In this document: positions 25,926 to 34,789 of the stretch, piece by piece
Numbering within the stretch: position 1 is the stretch's first letter
Layout: every line of letters starts with the position of its first letter
Made by a program: the position numbers and the translations under genes
The notes under the pieces: generated by a model
What the model was told of the DNA's origin: nothing
What the model saw: the letters and a program-made list of their open reading frames with translations, nothing else
The model's database searches: none
Assembly: GCA_903824675.1 (NCBI GenBank)
Contig: CAIJXV010000047.1
Coordinates: forward strand, 1-64,000
Direction: 5' to 3'
Length of the DNA: 64,000 bases
Source: an uncultured bacterium
GTDB taxonomy: Bacteria > Verrucomicrobiota > Kiritimatiellia > CAIKKV01 > CAIJXV01

Positions 25926-27335
25926 ATGTCGAGCAGACGAATAACGGTAATCGAATGGGCCGGGGATTGGTTAAAGTTGGCCCGTGCCGAAAATGCGCGG
26001 GTCACCGGCTTATGGTTTCGGCGGGTGGAGGGTGATCCCGTACTGGCTTTGGCCGGACTTCTGCGGGAATTACCCGGTGATCCCGGCACGGTAGTGGCGA
26101 TCCTGCCCCGACCGATGGCTACTTTACGCCTCCTGGAATTTCCTTCTCTTGATCCCCGTGAAATCCGGGACATGGTGGAGTTGCAGATCGGCCGACTGAC
26201 GCCTTATTCCCGCGACGAGATGGTCGCGGATTTTAAAATCATCGGTTCCGAACGGGCCGGGTATGGCCGGGTGCTTCTGGCCATTGCTCCCGCCTCTGCA
26301 GCCCGGCAGCGCTTCGGATTGCCGGAAGAGTGCGGGTTGACCGTCGAACGTTTGACCGTTGGCACGGAAGCGCTGATGAATGTTGCGGCTTTGCGCGACC
26401 GGCCGGATGTCGGAGTGCTCGATTTGGACTCAAATGCCGCTGAATTTTGTGTGCGGCATGGAGGTCAGCCGGTCTACAGCCGAACCATTCCGGTGGGCGT
26501 CACCGCGCTGACCCAGCAGACGGTCGAGGAAGAGCATCGGTTTTTACAGGAATTTCACCGGGCCGTAGACGGTTATCGCAACGAGAATCCGGGTGCGCGG
26601 CTGGAAACCGTTTTAGTCACCGGGGCGGCGTTGCCCTCGGAGGACTGGCTGGCGCGATTGCGCACCGAGGCCGGAGTGGCGTTGGAGACCGCGCCTGTGG
26701 ACAGTGATCTGCCGGAAGAGGCCCGTACGACCTTGGCAGCGGCTGTTGCGGCGGGGGTGTCATTAAGCGCTGTGTTGGGTGCTGCACGGGCTCCGGATCA
26801 ATTGGGGTTGAACCTGATTCCAGAGACGGTCCTATCCCGGCGTACCCTCGAAAAGCGTGCGCGTCAGTTGACCGGCTTGGGAATTTTGGTGTTGGCCCTC
26901 CTGACCCTGGTGTCGTTGGCTTTGGAGGGCCGCATGGCCCGGCGCCACAATCTATTGAGCGAACTGCGGCGCGAGCTGGCGAAGACCAGCCCGGCGGCTG
27001 CGCGGGTCGAGGCGCATACCCATCAAGCGCTGGTGGCCGGAGCACGATTGGACGCCCGCAAAACCGCGGTCCGCGTCCTGTCTGAATTACACGCCCTGAT
27101 TCCCGAGACGGTAACCTTGACCGCGATCCAGATCGACCGCGCGACTCCGGTGGGGCAGGCCGTTCCGACCTTGGTCATCACCTTGCGCGGACAGGCGCCC
27201 ACTGTCGGCGACACGGTTCGGCTGGTCGGTGTGTTGGAAGAATCTCCGGCGTTGGCCAATGTCCGCAGTACTCGGACAGCTACCGTGCGGGATAAAACCG
27301 ATTTTGAAATCACCTGTGAAGTGGAGGCACCATGA
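25926..27335 (+). CDS. GspL-like / PilM-PilN fusion assembly protein
   Basis: The 469-residue protein starts with an actin-fold cytoplasmic domain of PilM/GspL type (RRITVIEWAGDWLKLARAEN, then VLDLDSNAAEFCVRHGGQPV). It has one membrane helix near residues 318-340 (TGLGILVLALLTLVSLALEG), a coiled stretch and a ferredoxin-like periplasmic domain (VRVLSELHALIPETVTLTAI), as in PilN/GspL. It would anchor the GspE ATPase at the membrane. The start at 25926 (MSSRRITVIEW) is chosen because the domain begins there; an upstream in-frame ATG adds 19 unrelated residues. An 88-base gap after the GspJ-like gene is the largest in this part of the operon. Confidence 0.8.
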   Translation: MSSRRITVIEWAGDWLKLARAENARVTGLWFRRVEGDPVLALAGLLRELPGDPGTVVAILPRPMATLRLLEFPSLDPREIRDMVELQIGRLTPYSRDEMVADFKIIGSERAGYGRVLLAIAPASAARQRFGLPEECGLTVERLTVGTEALMNVAALRDRPDVGVLDLDSNAAEFCVRHGGQPVYSRTIPVGVTALTQQTVEEEHRFLQEFHRAVDGYRNENPGARLETVLVTGAALPSEDWLARLRTEAGVALETAPVDSDLPEEARTTLAAAVAAGVSLSAVLGAARAPDQLGLNLIPETVLSRRTLEKRARQLTGLGILVLALLTLVSLALEGRMARRHNLLSELRRELAKTSPAAARVEAHTHQALVAGARLDARKTAVRVLSELHALIPETVTLTAIQIDRATPVGQAVPTLVITLRGQAPTVGDTVRLVGVLEESPALANVRSTRTATVRDKTDFEITCEVEAP

Positions 27336-27886
27336 GCGGGTGGCTGGAACGTTTAAGCGGGTTGACGGGGCGGCAACAGATGGGGTTGACCGTGGCGTTG
27401 GCCCTGGCGGTGGTGGCAGGATTGAATCTGGCGGCGATCCCGATCCGTAAATGGTTCGCGACGACCGCGCGGGCGATCGAGGTCGAAGGCAAGCGGGTGG
27501 CTCACAACCGGAAGGTTTTGGAGCCGGGTTTAACCGAGGCCGTGGAAGAAGCCTATCGGAAGGTGGAGTCCGTTCTAAAGAAGAAGGGATCCACGGCGGA
27601 AGAAACGGCGGCCATGTTCGGGACTCTGGAAACCTTGGCGCGGGAAGCGCGGGTGAATCTGGCCGGGGTCAAGCCGCAGGAACCCCAAGTGGGGGCGGAC
27701 GGAGAAACCTACCGGGTGGATCTGGAAATCGAAGCCGACATGACGGGATTGTTAAAGTTCCTGCACGGCGTCGAATCGTCGCCGCAGGTTTTGCGAGTCG
27801 ATCAGCTTCAGTTACAGCCGGTGACGAAGCCGGACGCCCTGCCATTAAAGGGGCAAATGACCATTTCGCAACTGGTTTTTTTATAA
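27332..27886 (+). CDS. GspM/PilO-like inner-membrane protein
   Basis: The 184-residue product has one membrane helix near residues 17-36 (MGLTVALALAVVAGLNLAAI), a coiled stretch and a C-terminal ferredoxin-like domain with LEIEADMTGLLKFLHGVES, the usual signature of PilO/GspM-type proteins. It starts inside the stop of the GspL-like gene (four-base overlap). It is expected to form a dimeric complex with that protein in the inner membrane. Confidence 0.78.
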   Translation: MSGWLERLSGLTGRQQMGLTVALALAVVAGLNLAAIPIRKWFATTARAIEVEGKRVAHNRKVLEPGLTEAVEEAYRKVESVLKKKGSTAEETAAMFGTLETLAREARVNLAGVKPQEPQVGADGETYRVDLEIEADMTGLLKFLHGVESSPQVLRVDQLQLQPVTKPDALPLKGQMTISQLVFL

Positions 27887-27890
27887 GGTT

Positions 27891-28946
27891 ATGGCCATGG
27901 CCGACGGACGAAAAACCCTGATGAGAACCACAGCCCGAAATCGAGCAGGCTTCCAAGTGACGGCGTTCAATTTCATGGTCGCAGTGATGGCCGTGGGTTT
28001 GGCGTTCACTTTGATTTGGATTGGCGTCGGGATTCATTGGTCGAGGCAGAACCGACAGGTTGTGCGAAGCGCGGATGAGGTTCGGGCGCAAACCACGGCG
28101 CAATTGGCTTATTATGCCGCCGAGATGCTGACCCTGTCCGCCCAGGTGCAGAACGTTCAGGATGATGTGCGACAGGCCATCGGCCTGGCTCGGGAACAAG
28201 GCGATGCCCGGGTTCGGGACGGGAGCGTACTCAAGAGCGATTTACAGCGATTCGGCGAATGGGTGGAGGCTGGGCAGGCACGTCAGGCGCGAACGATTCT
28301 GGAACTCCAAACCCGGATCGAGGAATTGCAGAAGCAACAAGGCCGGGACAGTCAGACGTGGGAAGCGTGGCGCCAGACGGCGTCGGTATCCGCTACGGGC
28401 GATGCCTCCTTGTCTCCTGTCCGAGCGCCGCAACCGGTGGCTGCATTGACGACCGAAACGCCGACCGAAAGCGTGCCTTCCGCTTCAGCGACCGTAGCGC
28501 GGATCACGTTGAACCTGCCCGGGGGAGACCGGTATGAGGGCGGATTGCGCGATGGTCTTTTTGATGGAGCCGGCGATTTGCATTATGCCAACGGGAACCG
28601 GTATGTGGGATCTTTCCGACTCGGCCGAAAGCAAGGGACAGGCACCTTCACCTTTGCCAACGGCGACGTCTATGTCGGAGATTTTGTGCAGGATCAACGC
28701 CACGGACGGGGAATCTACACCTATCGAGATAAGAGTCGCTATGAAGGGGAATTTCGTAATGGATTGCGCAACGGGAAAGGGCGCTATACGTACAAAACGG
28801 GGGGGGAATATATTGGTGAATTCAAGGACGGAAAGAAGTCTGGTCGAGGGACTCATCTATTCCCGGATGGGACCACAATGGAAGGATACTGGCGTGATGA
28901 TCGGTTTATAGGCGCTACAGTATCCGAAAGCGGTCCAAAGAAATAG
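27891..28946 (+). CDS. Membrane protein with coiled coil and MORN repeats
   Basis: The 351-residue protein has one N-terminal membrane helix near residues 24-46 (FNFMVAVMAVGLAFTLIWIG), a helical stretch to about 160, a low-complexity Thr/Ala linker, and six MORN repeats from about residue 210 to the end (YEGGLRDGLFDGAGDLHYAN, YVGSFRLGRKQGTGTFTFAN, YVGDFVQDQRHGRGIYTY and so on). MORN repeats bind lipids or proteins. It is the last gene of the secretion-like cluster, five bases after the GspM-like gene. It is not a known type II secretion component, so it may be a lineage-specific scaffold. An in-frame ATG at 27897 is an equal start candidate. Confidence 0.78.
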   Translation: MAMADGRKTLMRTTARNRAGFQVTAFNFMVAVMAVGLAFTLIWIGVGIHWSRQNRQVVRSADEVRAQTTAQLAYYAAEMLTLSAQVQNVQDDVRQAIGLAREQGDARVRDGSVLKSDLQRFGEWVEAGQARQARTILELQTRIEELQKQQGRDSQTWEAWRQTASVSATGDASLSPVRAPQPVAALTTETPTESVPSASATVARITLNLPGGDRYEGGLRDGLFDGAGDLHYANGNRYVGSFRLGRKQGTGTFTFANGDVYVGDFVQDQRHGRGIYTYRDKSRYEGEFRNGLRNGKGRYTYKTGGEYIGEFKDGKKSGRGTHLFPDGTTMEGYWRDDRFIGATVSESGPKK

Positions 28947-29063
28947 AAATTTTGCAATTGACTTTTACCTGAAAATTTAAGATCATTTCGAAAGTGAATA
29001 TGTAAGGTTTAATTGTAGGACATGATGATTTGATTAGGTGACAGCATAAAGGACGTATGGAGG
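28947..29063 (+). promoter_or_regulatory. AT-rich promoter region of the exported-protein operon
   Basis: After the MORN gene the sequence becomes AT-rich. It contains TTTTGCAATTGACT (28950-28963) and TAAGAT (28978-28983). The TTTTGCAATT plus TTGAC combination resembles that at 1209-1225 before the giant gene. A GGAGG at 29059-29063 serves the GTG start at 29069. Spacing is not ideal, so exact promoter boxes are uncertain. Confidence 0.35.
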
Positions 29064-29068
29064 ACCCC

Positions 29069-31588
29069 GTGAAAATTAAATGCGGCCTAATGTTGGGCGT
29101 GGCGGGGATAGCATGCCTGTTGGCCTCGGGAGCAATGGCGTCATCGATGGATTTGCGTGACGATTTTGAGACCGGGTATACCAATGGTCAATCGGTGGAT
29201 GGGGGCGGCGGCTGGGGCGCAAATTCCATTGATGTCAAAGTATTTACAAACATCGGGTATGGCAGCACCAAGGGCGTGGCGTTACCTATTGACGTGACCT
29301 TGTCCAATATGTTTTCAAGCAGTTCCGCCACCAATGTGTGGAGCGACTTCTTTGTGCGGCCGGCCTTTTACGTTCCGGTAAGCACCAATTCAGCAAATCC
29401 GACCGTCGACACCAATTCGTCGGCGATGTTCTATTTTAATAGCAATGGATATCTGATGGTTGCCGACCTGCCCTCGCCATCCACAACCAATTGGTTGAAG
29501 TTGACCAATAGTCCGCTCCCGGGCGCCAGTGGCAAAGTCATGCCGATTGCGGAAAGCGACTGGACACGTGTGAGTGTTTATCATCGGTATGCCCAAACCA
29601 ATTTTGCAGTATTTGTTAACGGGATTCTGTTGCGGGAAGGTCTGACCAACGTCAACAAGGCGTTGAGTTGGTATTCCAAATTTCAGGTTTACAATGGCGG
29701 CGGAATTACCGCCTATGTGGACCAGGTCAATATTGTCACTTCTGCGCCTCCGGCCGATTTAACGGGGGACTATGACGGTGATGGTATGCGCGATGCGTGG
29801 GAAATTCATTTCTTTGGAAGTACCACTTCGGCCAATGTTTCAAGCGGAGATCCAGACACTGATGGATTTAGTAATGCAGAGGAATCGGCGGCGAATAGCA
29901 ATCCGAATGATCAAAACAGCATGCCGGTGACAGTGGGGCTGCCGTATTATGAATCGTTTGATAGTCGGGCGGCGGGAAATGTTAACGGCAAAAACGGCTG
30001 GACTGCATCTGGTCTCAATATGCAAATCCAATCGTCGGTAAGGTTTACGGCGGCAGGGCAAACATTACGTATGGGTTCTGGCGAGGCACAGTTAACCAAT
30101 ATCGTCAACTCCGCCACCTATACCAGCGTCTGGACTGAATTCGTAATCAAGACAACGCCTGACATTATGTTTACTAATGATGCGACGGCACTCAAGGTTG
30201 ACAACAATGGATATGTCAATGCATGGAATGGATCAACTTGGCTGGTTTTGACCAATTATTTAAACGGAGCGGTTACTAATGAGCAACCTGTTGCGGTGCC
30301 TGTAACCCAATGGGCGCAGTTTGTTGTGTATTGTGATTATGTCAGCCAACAATGGGCGATATGGGCTTCGACCAATGCCCTGAACACGAATGGTTTGCTG
30401 CGGCAGATCGGCAAAAATATACCCTTTGCCGCTAATACTGGTTATTATCGTGGATTCCGTTTGGTCAACACTCAGAGTGTGGATGGATATCTGGACAATG
30501 TGTCGATTACGCTGACAAAGCCTAATGACCTCGATTCGGATGGCGACAATGTTCCAGATGTATATGAGGAAGCCAATGGTCTCACGGAACTGAATAATGA
30601 CACGCTCGATAGCGATAACGACGGAATGACTGATTTGCAGGAATATATTGCTGGAACCGATCCGAAGGATGCCAATTCCTTCTTGCGAATCCTATCGGTG
30701 GATCTCCCGTCTGCTGGGTCAACCGATGTTAAGTTGATTTTCAACACGGCCATTGATGCGGATATTACGGTACTCGGGTCGGCCAACCCGCGAGGAACGC
30801 GGTCGTCCTTGGGAACGTTCTATACCGGTCTGTATGGGGAGTCCAATAGCTTCACGCATACATCAGGCGCGACCAATACCTGGTTCTTCTATCAGGTGGC
30901 GAGTGTTCGCCGGGGTTCGGGCGTGACTAATACGGAAGAATTTGTGGGTCATATGCAGCCTCGGACTCAATCCAACAAGTACTACTTTGTCGCCGTGCCG
31001 ATTGACGGTATGACCAATCTCGCGACCGAACTGGGGACCTACCTGAAGAGAGGCCTTTCGGTTGGCGACAGCGCCTATATTCTGAACGATGGCAGCGCGA
31101 CGTGGGCGCAGTTTGACTTGAATGCTCTCAATGAATGGAAAGTGCATAACGGGCCTGTGGTGTCAGATTATCCTGTTGCGGTTGGAACCGGGATCCGTTT
31201 GCATCAACGTGGGGCGCCGACGGCTATCCCGCGCGCAAACTTCTTCGGGCGGCGCTATACGAATGCTACAACGACCATTACGGTTCCTACGGGTTGGTCG
31301 TTCCGTGCCTGGCCCTATGACACCGCCACCAATTATCCAAGTGGAACGAATTCGTTCGGAATTCCCGGAACTGCCGGTGGATCCTCGACCAACAATTCCG
31401 ACTATATTTGGACCTATCGGCAGGATGGTGCCTTGGTTTGCGTGCGTCTGGCTGACAATGGAAAATGGTATTACTACGGTGGCAATGGTGGCATAGGAGA
31501 AGCTACCGGGCTGCAGTTAAGAGGCGGGTTCTGGTACTACAACCATCTTGGTGGGAACATGAGCTGGGTTCCGCAACGGCCCCAATAA
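29069..31588 (+). CDS. Exported protein with two jelly-roll domains and calcium-type Asp repeats
   Basis: The GTG at 29069 is preferred: GGAGG lies five bases upstream, and the product then starts with a signal peptide, MKIKCGLMLGVAGIACLLAS. The in-frame ATG at 29057 overlaps that ribosome site. The 839-residue protein has two related LamG/concanavalin-like domains (about 30-230 and 290-470). Each is followed by an Asp-rich TSP3-type stretch: DYDGDGMRDAWEIHFFG near 235-250 and DSDNDGMTDLQEYIAGTDP near 515-535. The C-terminal about 300 residues are beta-rich and unassigned. It probably acts at the cell surface or outside. It heads a three-gene unit (29069-33607) ending at a terminator. Confidence 0.75.
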   Translation: MKIKCGLMLGVAGIACLLASGAMASSMDLRDDFETGYTNGQSVDGGGGWGANSIDVKVFTNIGYGSTKGVALPIDVTLSNMFSSSSATNVWSDFFVRPAFYVPVSTNSANPTVDTNSSAMFYFNSNGYLMVADLPSPSTTNWLKLTNSPLPGASGKVMPIAESDWTRVSVYHRYAQTNFAVFVNGILLREGLTNVNKALSWYSKFQVYNGGGITAYVDQVNIVTSAPPADLTGDYDGDGMRDAWEIHFFGSTTSANVSSGDPDTDGFSNAEESAANSNPNDQNSMPVTVGLPYYESFDSRAAGNVNGKNGWTASGLNMQIQSSVRFTAAGQTLRMGSGEAQLTNIVNSATYTSVWTEFVIKTTPDIMFTNDATALKVDNNGYVNAWNGSTWLVLTNYLNGAVTNEQPVAVPVTQWAQFVVYCDYVSQQWAIWASTNALNTNGLLRQIGKNIPFAANTGYYRGFRLVNTQSVDGYLDNVSITLTKPNDLDSDGDNVPDVYEEANGLTELNNDTLDSDNDGMTDLQEYIAGTDPKDANSFLRILSVDLPSAGSTDVKLIFNTAIDADITVLGSANPRGTRSSLGTFYTGLYGESNSFTHTSGATNTWFFYQVASVRRGSGVTNTEEFVGHMQPRTQSNKYYFVAVPIDGMTNLATELGTYLKRGLSVGDSAYILNDGSATWAQFDLNALNEWKVHNGPVVSDYPVAVGTGIRLHQRGAPTAIPRANFFGRRYTNATTTITVPTGWSFRAWPYDTATNYPSGTNSFGIPGTAGGSSTNNSDYIWTYRQDGALVCVRLADNGKWYYYGGNGGIGEATGLQLRGGFWYYNHLGGNMSWVPQRPQ

Positions 31589-31611
31589 CACCTGGTGAGG
31601 ACAGACATAAA

Positions 31612-32871
31612 ATGAACAAAAAAGCAACCATAGTCGAGAAGCTGGTTCTCTGGGTGGCGGGAATTCTGGTTCCAGGGCTCCTTTGGGCGGGCATGGCGAA
31701 TGTGCCCACCCAGTGGTCTAATGGATTGGAAAATTGGTCCGCCAGTTCAGATAAAATGGCGATGCGGGTGACCAATGAGAATGGTGCAGTCGTTCTAATG
31801 TATGCGGCTTCGGCTACCTATCCCGGGTCTGAGGAAGGTAAATTCGTTGCCGACGAAACCGCCTCCTATGGGATGTATGCCGGAGACATTTTGAACATTG
31901 GGGCGACCGCTGTCACGTTTAGAGTGACCGGGGTGGGTGCAGTCTTAAGCCAATTGGCGGCAATGATTGAGACGACCGATGGCCATGTCTGGACCTTTTT
32001 AATGACGCCGCCCCAACCTAATCAATCGAAGGTATATCAGATTCCGCTGATTCATGGGCAAGGGTGGTGGAATGAAGATGGTTATGCGGGAACAGAGACT
32101 GAGTTTGCAGACGCTTTTAGCCGGGTCAAGTTGTTTGGAATTAAAATTACTCGGGGTGCTAGCACGTTAGCGCATGGCTGTGTGTTGGACGACTTCAAGC
32201 TGATTGGACCGACGATTAGTGGTGCCGGTTTATATGCAGGCGAACAATCTGGAAACTTACTGAAGGTTCGGGCTGAAGCCGTCTCCGCTCCGGTACTCAA
32301 TCAATCCGTGCCCCGCACGTATGCTGTGTCGGCTACTGCGCCCGTGGGAACTTTCCGAATCACCGATGCCGCGGCACCGCAAACCTATCGGCTCAAAGCC
32401 TTTCTCGATATAAATGGCAATGACGTGCTCGATTTCTGGGAGCCCCGTGGCGAATGGGGTGGTGGTGAATTCATCTTAACCGCACCGATGGAATCGGCTG
32501 ACATTGTATTATCGGATCCCACAACGGATGATAATGTGCCCTATTGGTGGCTGGTTAAAAATTGTGGAGCAACGTCTGAGGAACAGATCCGAAGCCGGAC
32601 CGGGGATGATTGGATTCGGGACTGGGCTGGCAGTAACTTTACTGTTCGAATTGTTAATCTTGGAAATGGTGAGGTTGCACTGCGATGGAAACACATTCCG
32701 GGTCGACAATTCCAGATTGAAGGTGGCGAAACACCTGAAAAATCTGGTTTGGTGGATCGTGGCTCACCTGTGCAAAGTCTGAATTCGACCGGTGACGAGG
32801 AAAACGAAGTGAGACAGTCGATCATCGGGTCGTCTGCACAATTTTACCGGGTTAAGTTGGTAACGCCGTAA
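31612..32871 (+). CDS. Exported protein of unknown function
   Basis: The ATG at 31612 gives a signal peptide (KLVLWVAGILVPGLLWAGMA). The upstream in-frame start would add 49 residues read from the end of the previous gene, which is unlikely. The 419-residue product has an N-terminal carbohydrate-binding-like beta domain, a middle part with LKAFLDINGNDVLDFWEPRG (an Asp/Asn calcium-like loop), and a C-terminal beta domain (FTVRIVNLGNGEVALRWKHI) seen in exported proteins of Kiritimatiella-like bacteria. I cannot assign a function. It lies 23 bases after the preceding gene and 13 before the PEP-CTERM gene. Confidence 0.65.
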   Translation: MNKKATIVEKLVLWVAGILVPGLLWAGMANVPTQWSNGLENWSASSDKMAMRVTNENGAVVLMYAASATYPGSEEGKFVADETASYGMYAGDILNIGATAVTFRVTGVGAVLSQLAAMIETTDGHVWTFLMTPPQPNQSKVYQIPLIHGQGWWNEDGYAGTETEFADAFSRVKLFGIKITRGASTLAHGCVLDDFKLIGPTISGAGLYAGEQSGNLLKVRAEAVSAPVLNQSVPRTYAVSATAPVGTFRITDAAAPQTYRLKAFLDINGNDVLDFWEPRGEWGGGEFILTAPMESADIVLSDPTTDDNVPYWWLVKNCGATSEEQIRSRTGDDWIRDWAGSNFTVRIVNLGNGEVALRWKHIPGRQFQIEGGETPEKSGLVDRGSPVQSLNSTGDEENEVRQSIIGSSAQFYRVKLVTP

Positions 32872-32884
32872 GCGAGGAAATGCA

Positions 32885-33607
32885 ATGAATAAAACAACAC
32901 TACATATACTATGCGGGTTTATGGCCTTGGGTTTGTTGGGCTCGGTTTGGGCTACTCCCACGGTAAACACTCCGGAGACTTGGGATAGCACCACTGCAGG
33001 TTGGCAACAAAACGGTGGTGCCGTATTAGGAAATCCAGGGTCCGGTGGTAATCTTGGTGGGTATTTGCAGGCTGAACTACCTGTTGCGGAAGGCAACATG
33101 AATTACCAGATTTTTGCCGATGGGACGACGGCGGGTGGAATTTATGCGGGAAATCAGAATTATGGGGGCCTCTCTGATCCAACGATGGTTGCTTTTTTTG
33201 ATTTCCGGTACGATGGCGTTGCGCCTGCAGGACTTTCGCTCTATTTTTCAAACGGCGGAAATGAATGGATCCGACCGGTCGATTCACTACCTGCCGAAGG
33301 CGCTTGGGGAAGTTATTCGATTCCTTTCCTTTGGGGAGATGGGACGACTTGGAACTTGGCCGGTGGTGGCGGAGACGAGAATCTGTTTTTATTGGATCTA
33401 TTGAGTGTTGATCGCGTTGGCTTCTGGGTCGGCGTGGGAATGGAGCCGAGTTCTCAGTACGCCAGCTTCGACAATTTTGAATTGCGTATTCCTGAACCCA
33501 ATACGGTTTTCTTCCTCTCCGCCGTATTGCTGTCCCTCGGCGCTTCTTTCCGCCGAAATGTGGCCGACGGTTTGCGCTGGGCACGTGCGTTGGTTATGAA
33601 GGTGTGA
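32885..33607 (+). CDS. PEP-CTERM sorted exported protein
   Basis: The 240-residue protein has a signal peptide (up to about residue 23, SVWATPTV) and a beta-rich middle. A PEP-CTERM signal near residues 201-223 comprises PEPNTVFFLSAVLLSLGASF followed by RRN. PEP-CTERM proteins are cleaved by an exosortase and tied to exopolysaccharide export (family knowledge). No exosortase gene is in this window. The tail after the membrane segment is about 17 residues, longer than usual. GAGGA precedes the ATG, and the gene ends just before a strong terminator. Confidence 0.75.
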   Translation: MNKTTLHILCGFMALGLLGSVWATPTVNTPETWDSTTAGWQQNGGAVLGNPGSGGNLGGYLQAELPVAEGNMNYQIFADGTTAGGIYAGNQNYGGLSDPTMVAFFDFRYDGVAPAGLSLYFSNGGNEWIRPVDSLPAEGAWGSYSIPFLWGDGTTWNLAGGGGDENLFLLDLLSVDRVGFWVGVGMEPSSQYASFDNFELRIPEPNTVFFLSAVLLSLGASFRRNVADGLRWARALVMKV

Positions 33608-33625
33608 TTCTTGGGTGATAATGTC

Positions 33626-33657
33626 AAAGGCCGGACTTGGAAAAGTCCGGCCTTTTT
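33626..33657 (+). terminator. Strong rho-independent terminator
   Basis: AAAGGCCGGACTT (33626-33638) pairs perfectly with AAGTCCGGCCTTT (33643-33655) across a GGAA loop, with a T-rich tail. It lies 19 bases after the PEP-CTERM gene and ends the exported-protein operon. Confidence 0.92.
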
Positions 33658-33752
33658 GTTTTACTGTGATGAGGTTAGTAAACCCGAAGGGCTAGAAAAT
33701 TAGCGCAATAATGGTTCTTCCAGTGATGACGTTATGGATGTAAGGAACAAAT

Positions 33753-34787
33753 ATGAAGGTTGCTTTATTGGGATACGCGCAGTCGGGAAAAAAGACCTTG
33801 TTCAGCCTGTTGACCGGTCGCTCTCTTCCTGCCGGGCACCGGGAGGGAGAAGCGCTGGAGGGAATTGCTGCTATTCAAGATCCTCGAGTAGACGCCATCT
33901 CCGCCATTGCGAAGCCACAAAAAATCAAATATGCAGAATTGAACGTTGTACTCTGTCCGGATTTAGAGGAAGGCACGGGGTCTCGACCTTGGCTTGAGGC
34001 TGTTCGACGGTGCGATCTACTGTGTGTGGTGGTGCGCGGGTTTGCTTCAGATGAAGTCTATCACCCCGCGGGATCCGTGGATGCGGTACGCGACCGGTCG
34101 AATATTGAAACTGAACTTATTTTCGCCGATCTGGAAATGACCGAGAAGCGGCTGGAACGGTTGGAAAAAGAAAAACGGGCCGGTCTGAATCCGGTTCAGC
34201 AGTTGGAAGAAAAAACCTTGTTGCGCATCCGTGAAGGGCTGGGTAACAACCGTCCGGCTTCAGCTTTGGAATACACCGCACAAGAAACGGCGGCCATTCG
34301 CAGCTTGGGCTTGGTGACCTTGGCTCCGGTTCTTTGGGCTTATAATGTCGGCGAAAGTGAAGTGGCCCAGGTCTCCAGCTCATCCAATGAATTTCGAGTT
34401 TCTTGCCGGATTGAACAGGAGATCATGGCCTTTGACGATCCTGTTGAGCGGATCGAATATTTGAAGGGATTGGGTTTGGAAGAGTCTGGCTTGGCGCGGC
34501 TGAACCGGGCGGCCTATGACACCTTGGGATTGATGTCGTTTTATACAATGGGGCCTGATGAATGTCGGGCGTGGACCATTCGAAAACAGACCCCGGCACC
34601 GATGGCGGGCGGTAAAATTCACAGTGATATTGAGCGCGGCTTTATTCGGGTGGAAGTCATAAAGTACGACGATATCATCGCGTTGGGATCTGAAGAAGAA
34701 GTCAAAAAACAGGGCCGGGCGTTATTAAAAGGCCGTGACTATATCATTGAAGATGGCGATATCTGCCACTTCCGGTTTAATGTTTAA
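33753..34787 (+). CDS. Degenerate YchF/OLA1-like GTPase family protein
   Basis: The 344-residue protein follows the YchF layout: an N-terminal nucleotide domain, a helical coiled insert (DLEMTEKRLERLEKEKR) and a C-terminal TGS-like domain (LGLMSFYTMGPDECRAWTIR, GGKIHSDIERGF). It keeps the NxxE motif (NVGE) typical of this ATP-preferring family. The P-loop reads GYAQSGKKTL instead of GxxNVGKST, so the Mg-binding Ser is Lys. The switch II DxAG motif is not visible (CPDLEEG). Nucleotide binding may persist, but hydrolysis is doubtful. It may be a paralogue of a normal YchF elsewhere. It ends three bases from the convergent recO gene. Confidence 0.8.
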   Translation: MKVALLGYAQSGKKTLFSLLTGRSLPAGHREGEALEGIAAIQDPRVDAISAIAKPQKIKYAELNVVLCPDLEEGTGSRPWLEAVRRCDLLCVVVRGFASDEVYHPAGSVDAVRDRSNIETELIFADLEMTEKRLERLEKEKRAGLNPVQQLEEKTLLRIREGLGNNRPASALEYTAQETAAIRSLGLVTLAPVLWAYNVGESEVAQVSSSSNEFRVSCRIEQEIMAFDDPVERIEYLKGLGLEESGLARLNRAAYDTLGLMSFYTMGPDECRAWTIRKQTPAPMAGGKIHSDIERGFIRVEVIKYDDIIALGSEEEVKKQGRALLKGRDYIIEDGDICHFRFNV

Positions 34788-34789
34788 TT

